Shown here: positions 35,511 to 47,870 of the stretch, piece by piece
Layout of the letters: every line of letters starts with the position of its first letter
Position numbering within the stretch: position 1 is the first letter of the stretch
NCBI GenBank assembly: GCA_039621445.1
Contig: CP154956.1
Coordinates: forward strand, 88,170,482-88,234,481
DNA length: 64,000 nt
Source of the DNA: Euglena gracilis
Taxonomy: Eukaryota; Euglenida; Euglenophyceae; Euglenales
Reading direction: 5' to 3'
Position numbers and translations under genes: made by a program
The notes under the pieces: generated by a model
Seen by the model: only the letters and a program-made list of their open reading frames with translations
Told to the model about the DNA's origin: nothing
Databases searched by the model: none

Positions 35511-37781
35511 AGGGGTTTTCCCCGGGCACCAACCCCTCCCCTTCCCATAGTATCTCCCTGACAGCGGGGGAAGGCAGCAGCCAAAAGGCAGAAGACAAAA
35601 AGACCCTTTGAGAATCCTGACTTCCCTGTGCCAGAGGGAAAACATCAAAAAAAAAACATATGAAAAAAAGATGCTTTTCCGCATACAACGGATAAATTTC
35701 CCACAGACAGGGGTCGCCAGTTCAAGGTTGCGGAAACCTCCGGTGTCCTGGGAAGCAGGATGGCACCCCTATTCTTTAAAGGGGTTTCACAGACATGGCG
35801 TCTGCCTGGCAGGGGGAGGCAGGGAAATTCAGCTGAGTCATCAACCTCACCGGCCCCTGGGTGCCAATGACAGGTGAAGGGTGAGGGGCCTCCACACCCT
35901 CCTCCATACAAACCTAATGCTCACTCGGTGTCTTGATCGCCCCGCAAATCCTGCCATTCAAACAAAACCCTGCTTGGGGTTTCCGTCTCCCGGCTTGCGT
36001 CATACCAGAGCTGCCGGGCAGCTGAGGGTATGGGCCTGGTTCCAGGGGCGGGGGGACCTCTGTGTTGAAATTCCCTTCCTTTCCCTATGTTGCACATAAG
36101 TGTTGCTTCCATTCAAACTGCTAGAAAAATTGATTCAAAACACTAGAAACACAAATGTTGCTTCCATTCAAAGCAACATCTCTGTTTCTGGTGTTGAGAC
36201 ATTCCAATTCCAATCTACGGCCCCCGCCCACTGGATGCAGCCATCGTGCAGCACGGCAGACCATCCAGCCACCTTGTTTCTGCGTCCGGACGGTGCTGGT
36301 CTTTCGTTCGGGAGATTTTGGGCCGACCAGGCTTGCTTTTAACAAGCCCGGCGGGAAGAGCGCTTCCGTTTTGGGGTAGTTGCCACCACCGGGGAGGGGG
36401 GCAGTGTTGGGTCCCACCCAGGCTTGATGTGATGTTAATGTAATAATGCCAGACTTAATGTAATGAGTGGTCTCGGAGCCCCAGTCCAGGAAGGAGGGAT
36501 GGGGGGGGGGGACTCCCCCCACCTTCCTTCCACTGGTGCGGTTTCCACTGGTGCAGTTCCAGTGGTGCGGTTTGGGTGAAGAGCCGGGCCGAAAGCTTTT
36601 AGCCTGCCAAAATCAGCCAAAAAAAAAACCGTTTTGGGCACTTTTGTCAAAAATTGTCGAAACGCAAAGAAATTTTGGCAGGAAATCCCGGGGAAAAAGG
36701 TGGGCCTTTGGAGGGGTCCGGGTTACCCCCCAGAAGGTCAGTCCACACTCCCCTTGGCAGGTCCCTGGTCCTGGTACCGTGTACCCGTGGGGGTCCAGCA
36801 GACCCTCTCCTCCACTGGACCCCCCCAGTTCATCCAAAAGGGGGGGACACTTCCAGGGGAGGGGGTAGAGGAGTAAAGTGGCGGAGGGTTCATAAATGTT
36901 TTCATCGAACCCTGGTGAAAGCTCGGGCCGAACATTTGAAAGAGGCCGTTTTTTGGACCCACCTTCAGTGGGAGCTTTCAAACAACCCACCATTTAGTGC
37001 GCCGCGGCGCAAAAAAAAAAATTCCGCGGCGCAGGCGGCGCAGAAAAAAAAATCCCGCGGCGCACTAAATAAAAGTCTGCAACCCGCCCACTGGGGGTGC
37101 ACTTTTTTTTAAAGAAGCTTGGCACAGATATGGCCCCTTTGCCTTATGGTGCAGAGTGGGCTTTTGGAGGGACGAGCCCTTTCCCTGCTGAAAACAAAGT
37201 CCGTGCGCCACAAAAGGCGTCCTTCAACAGGACATGTCAGTCCAAGCCCATAGGTGCAGGATTTGCCTTCAGCTCTGGGATGACACGATCGAGAGTGTCA
37301 GTTGAGAACAGAGGTCCTCTCATTGCCTAATGTAAACAACTGACAGCGATGGGTTCATCATTGGGCTTTGGGGGGAGAAGATATTGAAGAAAAAAAATAC
37401 ACGTATATGAATATTTATCTACAAAAACCATACTTATTACATTTTATTTTAACTGGGATTATTCACATACATACGTATTTATATTTACAGTGCATTGAGA
37501 GCAAATGCACCACCTCCTCGCCCTCTCCCTGAGCATTTGGCCCAGGCGGGAAGTCTAAAGACGGTGGCCAAGATTGACAGTTAGAACCAAGGTCGTAACG
37601 TTTGCCCTTGGCAATTCAGGGCGACCAAGTTTGCAAGAGGGGCTAAGCATCTAGGGGGGGTATCATCACAGGTTATGACTTTTTTGCTGGCGTTTGTGCG
37701 CAATGGCTCTGAAAACCAGTGAACCAAAAAAGAACCCAAAAAAAACAAGAACTCTGCCAGGCGCGCTATGCTTCGGCTCAC
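35511..37781. other. intron or spacer; no exon recognised
   Basis: Contains palindromic GCGCCGCGGCGC words at 36998-37070 separated by A runs, and CTAGAAA(A/C)ACAAATGTTGCTTCC direct repeats at 36100-36175. One or more missing exons of the THI5-like gene may be here. Confidence 0.45.
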
Positions 37782-37860
37782 GTCCGGATCAGCATCGGGC
37801 CGGCCAATCACCTCCAAAGCGGAAAAATTGGGAATGCCGGCCTCACTGGTACTGACCAAA
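37782..37860 (-). CDS. THI5/NMT1-like protein, exon 8
   Basis: The frame reads VSTSEAGIPNFSALEVIGRP then DADPD. GIPNFSALEV(I) matches the segment of SsuA/THI5-like binding proteins that returns to domain 1 (usual form Y/F GIP.YS.LEL). The acceptor is ctgcaacaccag|T (phase 2, matching exon 7) and the donor is the strong GAC|gtgagc. Reading on (VSRSIARLAE) is open and helical, so a longer exon cannot be excluded. Confidence 0.75.
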
Positions 37861-38285
37861 CTGGTGTTGCAGGCAGGCAGGGGGGCCCACTTGGATCAGA
37901 AATTGCCGGCACATATAGGCGTGTATGTTGTGTGTGCACGTATTAACAACAGAAGGTTCGAAGACGTGGCGCTGTGCACAAGATTGCCATTCGACAGCGC
38001 CCTCAGGATCTGCATTTGGAAATCAGGTGCCCATTGGTTTGGAATGTTGGCTCAAGGAACATTGGAACCGTCCGATTCAAAAGCACTAAATGCAACATTG
38101 TGAAGGAAACGTTCATACACCAGGAGTCGTGGCAGAAGAATACGCATTGAACATGAAATAGACACGGCAATTTTGGAGCACATCTTTGTACCACCAATTT
38201 CCCAGCTGCCGCAAAAAAAAAACTAATTTTGCGAGTGAGAAAACAGAAAGGAACGGAAACGCAAAACTAGAAGTCGCAAGGCAAC

Positions 38286-38415
38286 GTTGGTGGGGCATGC
38301 GCCTCCGCCTGGCCCAGTCCCCGCATGCGGGCGTCCACTGCCTCAATGTTGGCGAACGCCAGCCACGCCCCATCAAAGCCAGCGGCGGCGCCCCGCCTGT
38401 CATTGTAAAACATTT
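38286..38415 (-). CDS. THI5/NMT1-like protein, exon 7
   Basis: The frame reads AAAGFDGAWLAFANIEAVDA then RMRGLGQAEAHAPP. (F)DG.W.....IEAV.ARMRG fits the family's D.(A/T)W.F.NWE..EA..RG segment, which contacts the ligand from domain 2. With acceptor ctcacag|AA the start is in phase 1, as required by exon 6; the donor CACCAAC|gttgcc is in phase 2, matching exon 8. A later acceptor (aatgacag|G) is possible but out of phase. A long (GT)n array begins within about 30 bases of this acceptor. Confidence 0.75.
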
Positions 38416-38419
38416 CTGT

Positions 38420-39630
<1,211 letters not shown>

Positions 39631-39741
39631 GGTCATTCTGCAGGTTATCGACGTGCGCGAATCCAGCAGGGTCGATGGTCACCTGGTCCGGGCTGAGGGA
39701 CTGGCCAAGGACAGGGTGTGGCATCATGTGGCAGGGGTGAG
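39631..39741 (-). CDS. THI5/NMT1-like protein, exon 6
   Basis: The frame reads HPVLGQSLSPDQVTIDPAGF then AHVDNLQND. The ending (G)F.HVDNL is a recognisable family word (bacterial relatives have .F.HVDNLK before the ligand-contact segment). The acceptor is gcatctgag|CT (phase 1, matching exon 5) and the donor GATGACC-type GAC C|gttgcc in phase 1, matching exon 7. A later acceptor, cttggccag|TCC, is better looking but out of phase. Confidence 0.7.
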
Positions 39742-39879
39742 CTCAGATGCCGATTTCACTACAATTCAATAGATTCACTTGTCAACCATAACGGGGCAGC
39801 CCACACCTATGCTATTGTTTTTTTTGGAAAGCCCGTGTCCACCGCAGGCCTCCTGGCTAAGAGCCCTGGCTGTGGGTAC

Positions 39880-39937
39880 GCAGCCAGCCGCGGAGAATGT
39901 CGGCGCAGAGGTGGTCGGTCGTTGGGGTGGCGCAGAG
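39880..39937 (-). CDS. THI5/NMT1-like protein, exon 5
   Basis: 19 codons: LCATPTTDHLCADILRGWL. It fits the helix after the VASP segment (family: PTTDRLCA.ILR). The acceptor is tctcaccaccgag|CTC in phase 0 and the donor CTGC|gtaccc in phase 1. If the frame were simply read on, it would stop after RTHSQGS. Confidence 0.65.
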
Positions 39938-39941
39938 CTCG

Positions 39942-40445
39942 GTGGTGAGAAGGGGATGACAACCTATTTGTTCGGCAGTCCAGGGAGTTTGGCAAGCCAT
40001 TCAGTGACGGTGGAGGGAGGAACCATTGGTTGCAGTGCAATGAGCAATGGAGAGCCCCGTAGCAAACCACGGAATGGCGGCTCATTTCCATCTTCGGCAT
40101 TAAATTTGAAATTTGGGCTGCAAAAACCTTGTCGATGCACACATTTTTTTTTAATTTCGGGTGTTTCTTCGGTTCCTTCAATTAACAAAATAGCTCGTCA
40201 TCTATTGCCCTTGTGAGTGGCTCTGCCAGCACCCCAGCACCCCAGGGGCTTCATTTTCCAAAAAAAAAGCCATTCAGATTTGGGTGGGGACAAAACAAAC
40301 AAACAAACAAACGAGCAAGCAAGCAAGCAAACAAGCAAGCAAGCAACACTCAAATTATGTTTATGTTCTCACCCTCCAAAGGCGCGCGCATGATCCAGGA
40401 GTCGGGCCCTCTTTTTCAGAGGTCACCGGGCTCTGAGGCGGACAC
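39942..40445. other. intron 4
   Basis: Contains (AAAC)n and (AAGC)n at 40298-40347. No exon. Confidence 0.6.
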
Positions 40446-40529
40446 AGGGGAGGCGATGCGGACGCCAGCACCAGCACGGAGTCGATCCAGGGCCGCCCGA
40501 TGCATTCTCCGCAGGCGTGGCCGGCTGGG
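40446..40529 (-). CDS. THI5/NMT1-like protein, exon 4
   Basis: 28 codons ending HRAALDRLRAGAGVRIASP. The strand VRIASP matches the start of domain 2 in this family (L.GK.IRVASP). The acceptor is gcgtttccag|CCC. Of two donors, CCCCT|gtgtcc (40445) keeps phase 0 with exon 5 and gives ...ASP-LCATPTTD; the alternative GAGCCCG|gtgacc (40426) adds VSASEP but breaks the phase. The shorter form is chosen. Confidence 0.7.
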
Positions 40530-41351
40530 CTGGAAACGCCGTGCCCGTGTTATAAGGGACCAGTGTCCATTTCCCATGAACTGTGCTGGGGGGTTTGGCA
40601 CCTGCCCCAAGCACATTACAGGATTCCGAGCTGTCTCACCTCTCCTTTCTGTTCAGATGTTCATGAAGAGTGTCTCCAACTGGCACAACAGCGACGAAAC
40701 CAAACACATCAAATGCTGGTGATTGTGCAGGGTTGCAAACGAAAAGGAAGGAGGGAAGAAACCCCAACTGGCAGCATAACATGCAGTACAACAAACATTA
40801 CACTGGCATATCTTTTGATTCTGTGCATTCTGCGCACGTTGTTCATTCTGCACGGGGGTAACGTGCAATTTGGGCATTTATCCATATTTGGGGGTTGGGG
40901 GCTATTCCTGAATTATCTGTGATTATCCGTAATTCTCCATTCCAGGATTGGGTGTTAGGAAAATGTAGCAAACCCAGCAAACGCAAGACGTCCCAAGCAC
41001 TGTAGCAAGATTTTTGGGGGCTATTAGTAATATCTTTATGATGGTTTGGTTATCGGGGTTACTAGGGAATTTGGGGGTCGTTTTGGACTTTAGCTTTAAC
41101 CGTTTTGGCCACTTTGGCAAAGACCTGCTTTGATGACGACCCCCCCCCCATTCACAACGAACCCAACCTCAAAAATGGAATAACAACCTGTCTTTATTAA
41201 TGGGGGATTAAGTGCATGGATGAAGCTTGAGGAGACCACTAAACTGTCAGTTCTTCTGAAAAATTGATTTGCAAAGCAATGCCTGATGTCGATAGGTCAT
41301 CAAAATTTGAGCCCGAAGGCAACGCAAAAGCCTGAAGAATTGGCACACCAC
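40530..41351. other. intron 3
   Basis: GTGATTATCCGT words near 40918, a C run at 41140. No exon. Confidence 0.5.
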
Positions 41352-41489
41352 ATGCAAATCTTTCGAGCTGGGGTCGACAGATGCAACCAGGTGCCGGAAA
41401 GGCCTGGCCAGAACCCCGCCCTCCGTGACAAAGAAACAGCCGTGGGACAGGAGAGGCAGCGACCGTTCCTCCACAAGGTGGAGGGGCTG
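41352..41489 (-). CDS. THI5/NMT1-like protein, exon 3
   Basis: The frame reads QPLHLVEERSLPLLSHGCFF then VTEGGVLARPFRHL. (N)xPLHL.E......LS.GCFF.T.GGVL is a highly characteristic run of the SsuA/THI5-like family (bacterial forms read NEPLHLIE... SLGCFFET.GGV). The acceptor is atagcctggcag|CAG in phase 0. The donor may be CACCTG|gttgca (41387), TCT|gtcgac or CAT|gtggtg (41351); all are phase 0, and the longest form is given. The fungal CCCFC motif of suicide THI5 enzymes does not appear in any exon found. Confidence 0.8.
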
Positions 41490-41959
41490 CTGCCAGGCTA
41501 TTTTGAAACACTGTTGCCCCCCCCCCCCGGCTGGGAAACCAACGTTGAGGGGACAAGTTGGGGTGGATTATTTGGGTGAGCATTATTTGGGGGAGGGTTT
41601 ATCTGTGTAACCTCTGTGTATCTTTGTAACCGGGGAGCGCGCACATTCCTCGTCCTCTTCCTCTCTTTCTTCCGATTGAGCCACGATTGAAGGTAAGAGC
41701 CAGGTGCTAACTCTGAAGGGCTAAACTATATTCGATTTAAGTCAAACTCATAATCAATATCAAATATCATTCAAATTCATATTCATGTTGCAAATTTCAG
41801 CTGGCCACACGCAAAACATGCCTGAAAGCTTAAAAATGCGGGGCCAAGCTTGCAAAATAAAGCCAAAGGCCAACTCAGTGGCCAAGTTTGTGTGTAAATT
41901 GAGAGGAGGTACAACCCGGCTATGGAAAGGACCATGTGAAAGAAGCCTGCGCCATTCAC

Positions 41960-42072
41960 AACGAGCTCAACTTCCCCCTTCTCCAGGGCAGCAAACCCAT
42001 CATAGTGGTGGTCCGGAAGCAACGGGGAGACGCACATGTCGATGCCTATCCATTGCCAGGCGTCGCAGCAAC
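41960..42072 (-). CDS. THI5/NMT1-like protein, exon 2
   Basis: The frame ends PDHHYDGFAALEKGEVELV. (D)HYDGF.AL..GE(V/I)(D/E)L.. is the family segment after the first strand-helix unit, and joins exon 3 in phase 0 through GAGCTCGTT|gtgaat. Two acceptors are possible, gatgattcag|GT (42072) and caatggatag|GC (42045); both give about 9-18 extra residues (IDMCVSPLL) that the family lacks, and neither agrees in phase with exon 1. A border error or a missed small exon is likely here. Confidence 0.7.
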
Positions 42073-42409
42073 CTGAATCATCAGGTACCTCCCCCCCCTT
42101 GTCGTTGACACGCCAATGTTCCAGGAGAGTGCCGTTGACACGGGGGGGGGGGGTGTCAACGACACGCCGTGTCAACGACAAGGGGGGGGGAGGTAGCCAG
42201 ACTTCGAACAAGCAAGAGAGAGAAATAAAAATGTGGATTTTGTTGTGGTTAAATAATAATAAAAAAAAGCAAAAGGATGGGGAAAAGATGTCCTCCGCCG
42301 AAAAACGGCCCGTTGAGGTCGCCTGGCGCGAAAGGAGCACTGGCCCACTGTCACGGGGGCAAAAATGGAACGCAATCCATTGGTGGAGGGGCGGGATAGG
42401 GCAGGGGGG

Positions 42410-42510
42410 GGGAAATGCAACTTGGCCCTTCAAATTATGCAAGTCAAAAAAATGCAAAAAAAATGCAAAAAAAAATGCAAATTATGCAAGTTGCATTTCC
42501 CCCCCGGATA
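42410..42510. repeat. palindromic element in intron 1
   Basis: GGGGGAAATGCAACTTG ... CAAATTATGCAAG on one side and CAAATTATGCAAGTTGCATT TCCCCCC on the other, with ATGCAAAAAAA units between: about 100 bases that can fold on itself. Confidence 0.75.
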
Positions 42511-42572
42511 GGGGAAAGAGGGCACGCCAGGGGGGGGGGGGGGTGGTAAAAAAAATGGGTCGCCCCGGCCAC

Positions 42573-42692
42573 CACCACCTCCACGGCGAGCCCCTCGGCG
42601 CGCAGCGCGGCGCGGGCCGCCAGCAGCGGGAGGTGGTCCGGGTTGAGGAACCACTCCAGGGCGACGCGCAGCGGCGGCAGCGCCGGGCGCAT
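42573..42692 (-). CDS. THI5/NMT1-like protein, exon 1 with probable start codon
   Basis: Begins with an ATG and reads MRPALPPLRVALEWFLNPDH then LPLLAARAALRAEGLAVEVV. LRVAL.WF.NPDH.PL..A......GL.VE(I/V)V is the classic N-terminus of the SsuA/THI5-like family (PF09084); in that fold the WF.NPDH loop lines the ligand pocket. There is no signal peptide in front, so a cytosolic or organellar protein is more likely than a secreted one. Fungal THI5/NMT1 makes the pyrimidine of thiamine; related proteins bind pyrimidines or other small ligands. The donor is one of three GTG repeats at 42572-42578 (all phase 0). G/C third-position bias is very strong. Confidence 0.8.
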
Positions 42693-45600
42693 GGGGGCTG
42701 GGGCTGAGTGGGAAGGCCGGGCGTTGGGGGGGTCGACCCCACACAGGGGAGGTTGGGGCTGACCGGAACCAGGTTGCTTCGTGCCCGGGGCCAGGGCTGA
42801 ACTAAAAGGCCTGGATGGGACCCCCGACCCGGACCCCCCGGGAGGTGGGGGGTGGGTCGAGCCCCCCTTCGCGCCGAAAAGGTATTCCCGGCGCCTCCAG
42901 CGCGGGACCCCCCCCGGGGGGGGGGGGTCCGGCCCGGAGCCACCCACCCCCCCCCCCCCCTCCCCACGGGGGGGGTATTCGGACTTAAAAAGAAGCCTGC
43001 CCCCCACCCACCATGGAACCCGCTGAAAGAAAAGTCCTTCGCGCCAAAAGCACCGAAGGAAAACGTGGACCTGGAAATCGGCGCCCCCAGATAGGGTTGC
43101 GGAGGTTCCCATGCAGCCCTGGGGCCTGGGGGGGGGGGGGCACGTACTCTCGGGCCCAAACCCACCCACACACTTTTTTTTGAAACCCCACCCACCCACG
43201 ATCCCCCCCCCTTAGATGCACTTTGGCTTCTGTCTGGTTTAAGGCTTGGCGCTGCATTCCGCTTCTGGCCCTTTCTTCGGAGCAACTCCCAATAATTGTC
43301 CGACCCCATATTCACTGGGACTTCAAACTTCCGTTTTGTGTTTTCCTTGCCCTTCCCCTCCCCCTTGGGTTTTCGGCTCCCCTTTCTGGCTGTTGCTGCT
43401 GCTGCTTCTGTTGCTGCTCGAATTCCCATCAAAATATGGGTGCGCTTGTAGCGGACTGCCGCCTTCGGCGGCGGGGGGTGCGCTTTTATTTGGACCCTGC
43501 GCTTGTAGTGGCCCCGTGCTTCTATTAGGGGGGGGTTAAGTAAATCTATGGACCCACCCCCACCCCCACCACAACGCTGCTCAAGAGAAAGTCCTTCGCC
43601 CTGGGAAGCACGGGGGGAGGATGATGATCCTGGGTGTGTTTTCCCACTGGATGGGGTTTGATGAAAAAATCTCGGCATTCACAAATCGGGGGTCGGTAGA
43701 TTGGAATTCAGTTTTCATGTGCCCAATTGACAAGTTTGCTGCGCATCGCCGTTCCTTTCTTCATTCGTCAAACGGGGATGAATTAGGAATCAACTAATGA
43801 ATTTTCTCCAGATCGGCAGTCGCTTGCAAAGGTGAAGGCGGCATGCATCGGCACCCATTAGTTCCGCGGACTGAAATTGCTTCTCCTTCTCACTCAATGC
43901 TTGTCGATTCTGAATTTCCCATTTCCCAGTTGCAAAAAAAAGCTGATTACGCATCTCAGTGGTGATGCAAATATCACGATCCCATTCAGTTATCTCCCTA
44001 TGAGTATCCCTGCTTGGAACACTGATGTGCATGCATCTATCAATTTCCGTACCCGTCAGAGTTTTTTTTTCAAAATTTTCAAAAAATACAAGCCTATGTA
44101 CAGTTTCAATGTGATTTTTCATGGTTCACTGGTTTTATTAAAATTTGCAACTTTTTCCTTTTCCAAACTTCTCATTTCCAGAGCGCTCAAATTACAGCAA
44201 ATGGGTCGACTCGAAAGTCTGCCGTTGGGTTGCACTGAACAGAGACAGAGTTGGTGGATCGTTCGGCGACCTGGTCCAATTTTTTGTGGTGCTCTTTCCT
44301 TGCTCCAGTGCTCTCTTCCCTTGGTTGAAGTGCCCCTTGAGGCCCAGACAGTTGATGTATTGAGACAACAGAATGGTTCACCTTGCGACGGTGTAGGTGG
44401 TCGGGCTTGAGAATAACAAAGTTGGCGGAGAAAAAGCATTGCTGCTGGGCTCTTAGACCTTCATCAAAAAAAAAAAGAAGTAACTTGATGTGGCTGGATG
44501 GAGGCAAGATGCTGTTACACAAATTGTGTTACAGGGGCAGGGAGATATTCCGGTCGGCCGAAAATTTTATTCCGAGGTTTTATTCCGGTTTATTCCGGGT
44601 TATTCCGGTTTATTCTGGAATTTATTCCGGTTTATTCCGGTCGATTTCTGTCTGAATGGACTTAGGATTTTTCTGAAGTACAATTGGGCCGAGGCGCTCA
44701 CCCGGGTTTCAGGAATGGGGATGCATTCCTTGGTTGCCCCGCCCAGCCTAAATGGTCACTTTGTACACCACAGCAGACCCCAGCCTTTTTGGGAAAAACA
44801 AGACGATGAAAATTGGTGCTCGGGGCTTTCTCTTGAGGCGGGTCCCAGTGTCTAAGGCGGCCTAACTCGCACTTAGCTTTGAAAATGCAAAATTGCACCG
44901 ACGCGCTTTTTGAACACTGAGGCCTGAGGTTGAGGACAGTCCGAATTAGTTTCCCCCTACTCCCAGGGCCGAACAGGGCTCCCTGGGCCCATTGTGCATG
45001 ACCCCAAAGCGCCGGGTAATGAAACGAGGGAACTCCATCGCGCAGTTGTGCCATGGCGCAACAATTTTTTTCATCACAAAAAATAAAACACATCGCGCTT
45101 TGGCGCAATTTTTTAGTTTTCTTTGTAATTCTAAATGGGGGGATCATTGCGCGCTTGCGCAATAATAACAACATATGCGTCAACATGTGCTTTCATTGCA
45201 CATCCGCGAATTGGGCACGCTCACATAGAATGAAAATTTACGAGTTATATTGCGCCACAGCACAATAAGAATATGTAATGTGTACCCTCACCTCCCTTGT
45301 CGTACGACCGGGTACCTGCAACCTGCGACCGGGGGGGGGGGGTGGTTGTTAGACCCCCCCCCCCGACCTGCAACCTGCGACTGGGGGGTTGTCGTTATAG
45401 TGGGGGTGGGGGGGGGGGGGGGGGGTGGGGGGGGGGGTCTATAGTGGGGGTGGTCGGGTGTTCACAGTATGACTGACTGATACCGAGGTATCCATCACCG
45501 AAGCCGGAGGATCTTGTACAACCCCGGAGGCTTTCAAGGCATCGCTAAAGGTGTACAAGACATGAGTGCCAGTGGGGAACATGGAAAATGTCTGGAAAAA

Positions 45601-46686
45601 GGCGACATACATGGATGCATCTTCATACAACCTCAAAAAAAGCCTTGGATTTGGTCCTGACCTGCAACCTGCGACCGGGGGGCTGGTCATGAGAAAATCC
45701 TTGCCCCCGGCCAACCATGTGCACATTGTGACTCGGATCGCCCCTCCCATTGCAGTGACCCGCTGAAAAAGTTAAGCCATCATAACTGTGATCATCGGCA
45801 CTTCGGTGAAGGGTGAACTGGTACGGTGAAGGGTGTTCACTGGCACATGAACACCTGCGAAGAGCAATAGCAGAGGATACCATTGGACAGTTTGATTTTG
45901 CACATATATCAGGTTTGACTACAACTGCGTATATATGGCCACGGAGCTTGCGGGTTCAGGCTTCGGAGATAATAAACGCAGGAAAATGGTGCTGGGGGTT
46001 CGGCGCATGGTCAGTTGTCCCCTCTCCAACAGCGTGGTTGGTTTTGGGAGGCTCCAAACTTCAAGTCGAGTATGGAGGACGCAGTTCCAGGGAGGGGGAG
46101 AATACAGCCAGGCGGCCATGAAACCACTGCTCGTCATGGGTGCTGACCTGTCGCATTCTGTTGTTGTCCTTCCTGGTTTGAACATACAGGATGATGATGA
46201 GATCAATGAAATGGCGAGCCAATGTCTGTGTCGAAATTATCCCTTTACAAGCAACCAGCCGCCGGCCGACAAAGGGTGGGGAGGGGACCGGGCACAAGTG
46301 CATGGGCTTGCACAGGTGGGGGACACTGCCATGCAAGCAAAAATTCCTTTGCACTTTTGACAACTTTGGCGGAAAAATCGGTGCCCCCGGAAATGCAAGA
46401 AGGCCAGGTGGGTGGGAGCGGACGCCCTTGCCCACGGTCTGGGAGCGTTTTTGGGATTCCTGCGCAACCCTGGGGCTATTGGAAAATTCCTGGCCACCGC
46501 CTCGGGGGTCGTTCGGGGCAGCCTGGGCACTGGGGGTCCATGTCGCACGGCAGTCAGTGCCGGCAGCGGTCTGCGGCAGGTCAAGTCCCTGAGGGCTCCC
46601 CAGGCTGCCTGGGAAAGGACCCCCCCCAGAACGCACCACCACAGGAGCCTGCAGCACGCTTCTCTTCAAGCCCTGTGAGGGAGGGG
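42693..46686. other. spacer with G/C-run elements and small repeats; no supported gene
   Basis: 42785-43120: family 6-like piece (GGCCTGGATGGGAC ... GGTTCCCATGCAGCCCTGGG), with TTCGCGCCAAAAGCACCGAA inside and a family 1 end TTAAAAAGAAGCCTGCC at 42984-43001. 44555-44645: tandem TTTATTCCGG units. 45050-45260: scattered TTGCGCCA/TGGCGCAA words. 45311-45680: three copies of CCTGCAACCTGCGACCGGGG. 46380-46620 is G/C-rich with several open frames on both strands; coding there is unresolved. Confidence 0.5.
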
Positions 46687-46934
46687 AGGTAAACTCCCCT
46701 CCCAAATAATACCCCCCGGGGGTATTATTTTTCGCCCGAAGTCCCAGCCCGAGGGGGGGTATTATTGGGGGGGGGTAATAGTACCACAAATTTTTCGAAG
46801 TCCCATGGGACCCAAAATAGCACCCAAAACACGCCTTTGGGGTGATTTTTTTGTACTTTCTCATGAATTTAGCATTTTTGGAGGCCAGATGATCCACCGA
46901 TGGGGGGGGTATTATTTGGGGGGAGGGTTTACCC
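46687..46934. mobile_element. family 4 element, complete
   Basis: Ends are inverted: GGTAAACTCCCCTCCCAAAT AATACC and GGTATTATTTGGGGGGAGGG TTTACC. A second inner pair (GGGGGTATTATT / AATACCCCC) surrounds CGCCCGAAGTCCCAGCCCGA. 248 bases, no coding capacity. A partial copy is at 11560-11815 and a fragment at 41563-41605. Confidence 0.75.
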
Positions 46935-47359
46935 CAGGCCGGTTTTAAGGGGCGAGAATTTTTGGTCACCTGGACCGCACACTGTGCAGGAGGGGAGCCC
47001 CCTATCCCCCCTGTTGGACCGGCGGGGGGTCCAACCTCCCCCCACATGCCAAAAAAAAGAAGCCAGGTCTGCAATGGCAACTGGGGAGGGCAGGAGGGGA
47101 GGCAAAAGGACGCTGGGAGGGGAGTGGGAAGGAACAGGGAGAAAAGAGGTCACGGTTGCCGACAGCGTCTCTGGAGCGGGGGGGAAGCAGGTTCTCGGGG
47201 ATTGGGAATTATATTAAGCTTCAGCAGTTTCAGCAGTTTCAGTTTCAGCAGGTTGTCAACCTGGTGAAGTGGGTTGCCTGCTGGTTTAGCCTTTGGGCGG
47301 CCAAGGATATTTGCTCCTGTGCCCCTCCCCAGGGGGGAGAAGGATTGAAGCGCCTGCAC

Positions 47360-47513
47360 CATTCGGATGGCCTGGCACCCAAGGATCGAGCGTGTGACGA
47401 CCCTCAGGGACCGCAAAGAATACCCGTCGGAGGGGACGCCCCACACCACCAGCGTGAGAATACGCAGGGATTCGATCGGACCGGAGACAGTAGCAACCAT
47501 GTGCGAGATGGGT
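47360..47513 (-). CDS. unrecognised protein, exon with hydrophobic strands
   Basis: The frame reads PISHMVATVSGPIESLRILT, LVVWGVPSDGYSLRSLRVVT and RSILGCQAIRM. The acceptor is gttttggagccag|A; it starts in phase 2, matching the exon at 47767-47870. The donor is uncertain (ATG|gtgcag chosen). Codon bias supports coding. The spacing of arginines in SLRSLRVVTR recalls a channel S4 helix, but the region is not hydrophobic enough on both sides to call a channel; a beta-rich protein is equally possible. Confidence 0.45.
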
Positions 47514-47766
47514 CTGGCTCCAAAACAGGACGTCTGTTCATCGAGTGCCCCAGAAACAGAGCTTTCTCTGTCCAGAGGCGTGCTTTGTCAGCATGCCAGG
47601 CACGGGCTGATAATAATTGCCCCAAAAGAATTCTCAAAGATGAAAACTCAAAACCCCGCATTGCCGCATTGTGAGGCTTTGGAGACGTGAACAGCCAGAT
47701 GCTTTGGGACATCACTGGGCGGCAAGAGGCCAATTCTTCCCTTTCTTTTGGCCTTAAGGACGCCAC

Positions 47767-47870
47767 CTGCACAGGACAGCGCCGTTGTTGCCTCGCTCGA
47801 ACAGACAGCGGCCTGAGACGCTGGGTGCTGTCGCTCCAGCGGTCCAAAAGCCCCCCTTGCAGCGGGGGTT
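47767..47870 (-). CDS. unrecognised protein, upstream exon
   Basis: Reads NPRCKGGFWTAGATAPSVSG then RCLFERGNNGAVLCR across the junction. The acceptor is cagccatttcccag|AAC (phase 0) and the donor is the strong TGTGCAG|gtggcg (phase 2), agreeing with 47360-47513. Small glycine- and serine-rich turns are prominent. No family recognised. Confidence 0.45.

Noticed and set aside
46061-46150. Minus-strand DEQWFHGRL, reminiscent of the start of an SH2 domain.
   Set aside because: Overlaps the PIWI-like word on the other strand; seven residues by chance, no further SH2 features.
46085-46180. Plus-strand MKPLLVMGADLSH, which resembles the start of a PIWI/Argonaute domain.
   Set aside because: A single short word; no flanking family motifs, no neighbouring exons on that strand, and the minus strand is equally open.
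46380-46620. G/C-rich segment with three or more open frames (plus: HGLGAFLGFLRNPGAIGKFL; minus: LPQTAAGTDCRATWTPSAQA).
   Set aside because: Coding is possible but strand and frame cannot be decided, and no matching splice borders were found.
47360-47513. Voltage-sensor (S4) helix of an ion channel.
   Set aside because: The arginine spacing fits only three positions and there are no adjacent S1-S3 or pore helices in neighbouring exons.
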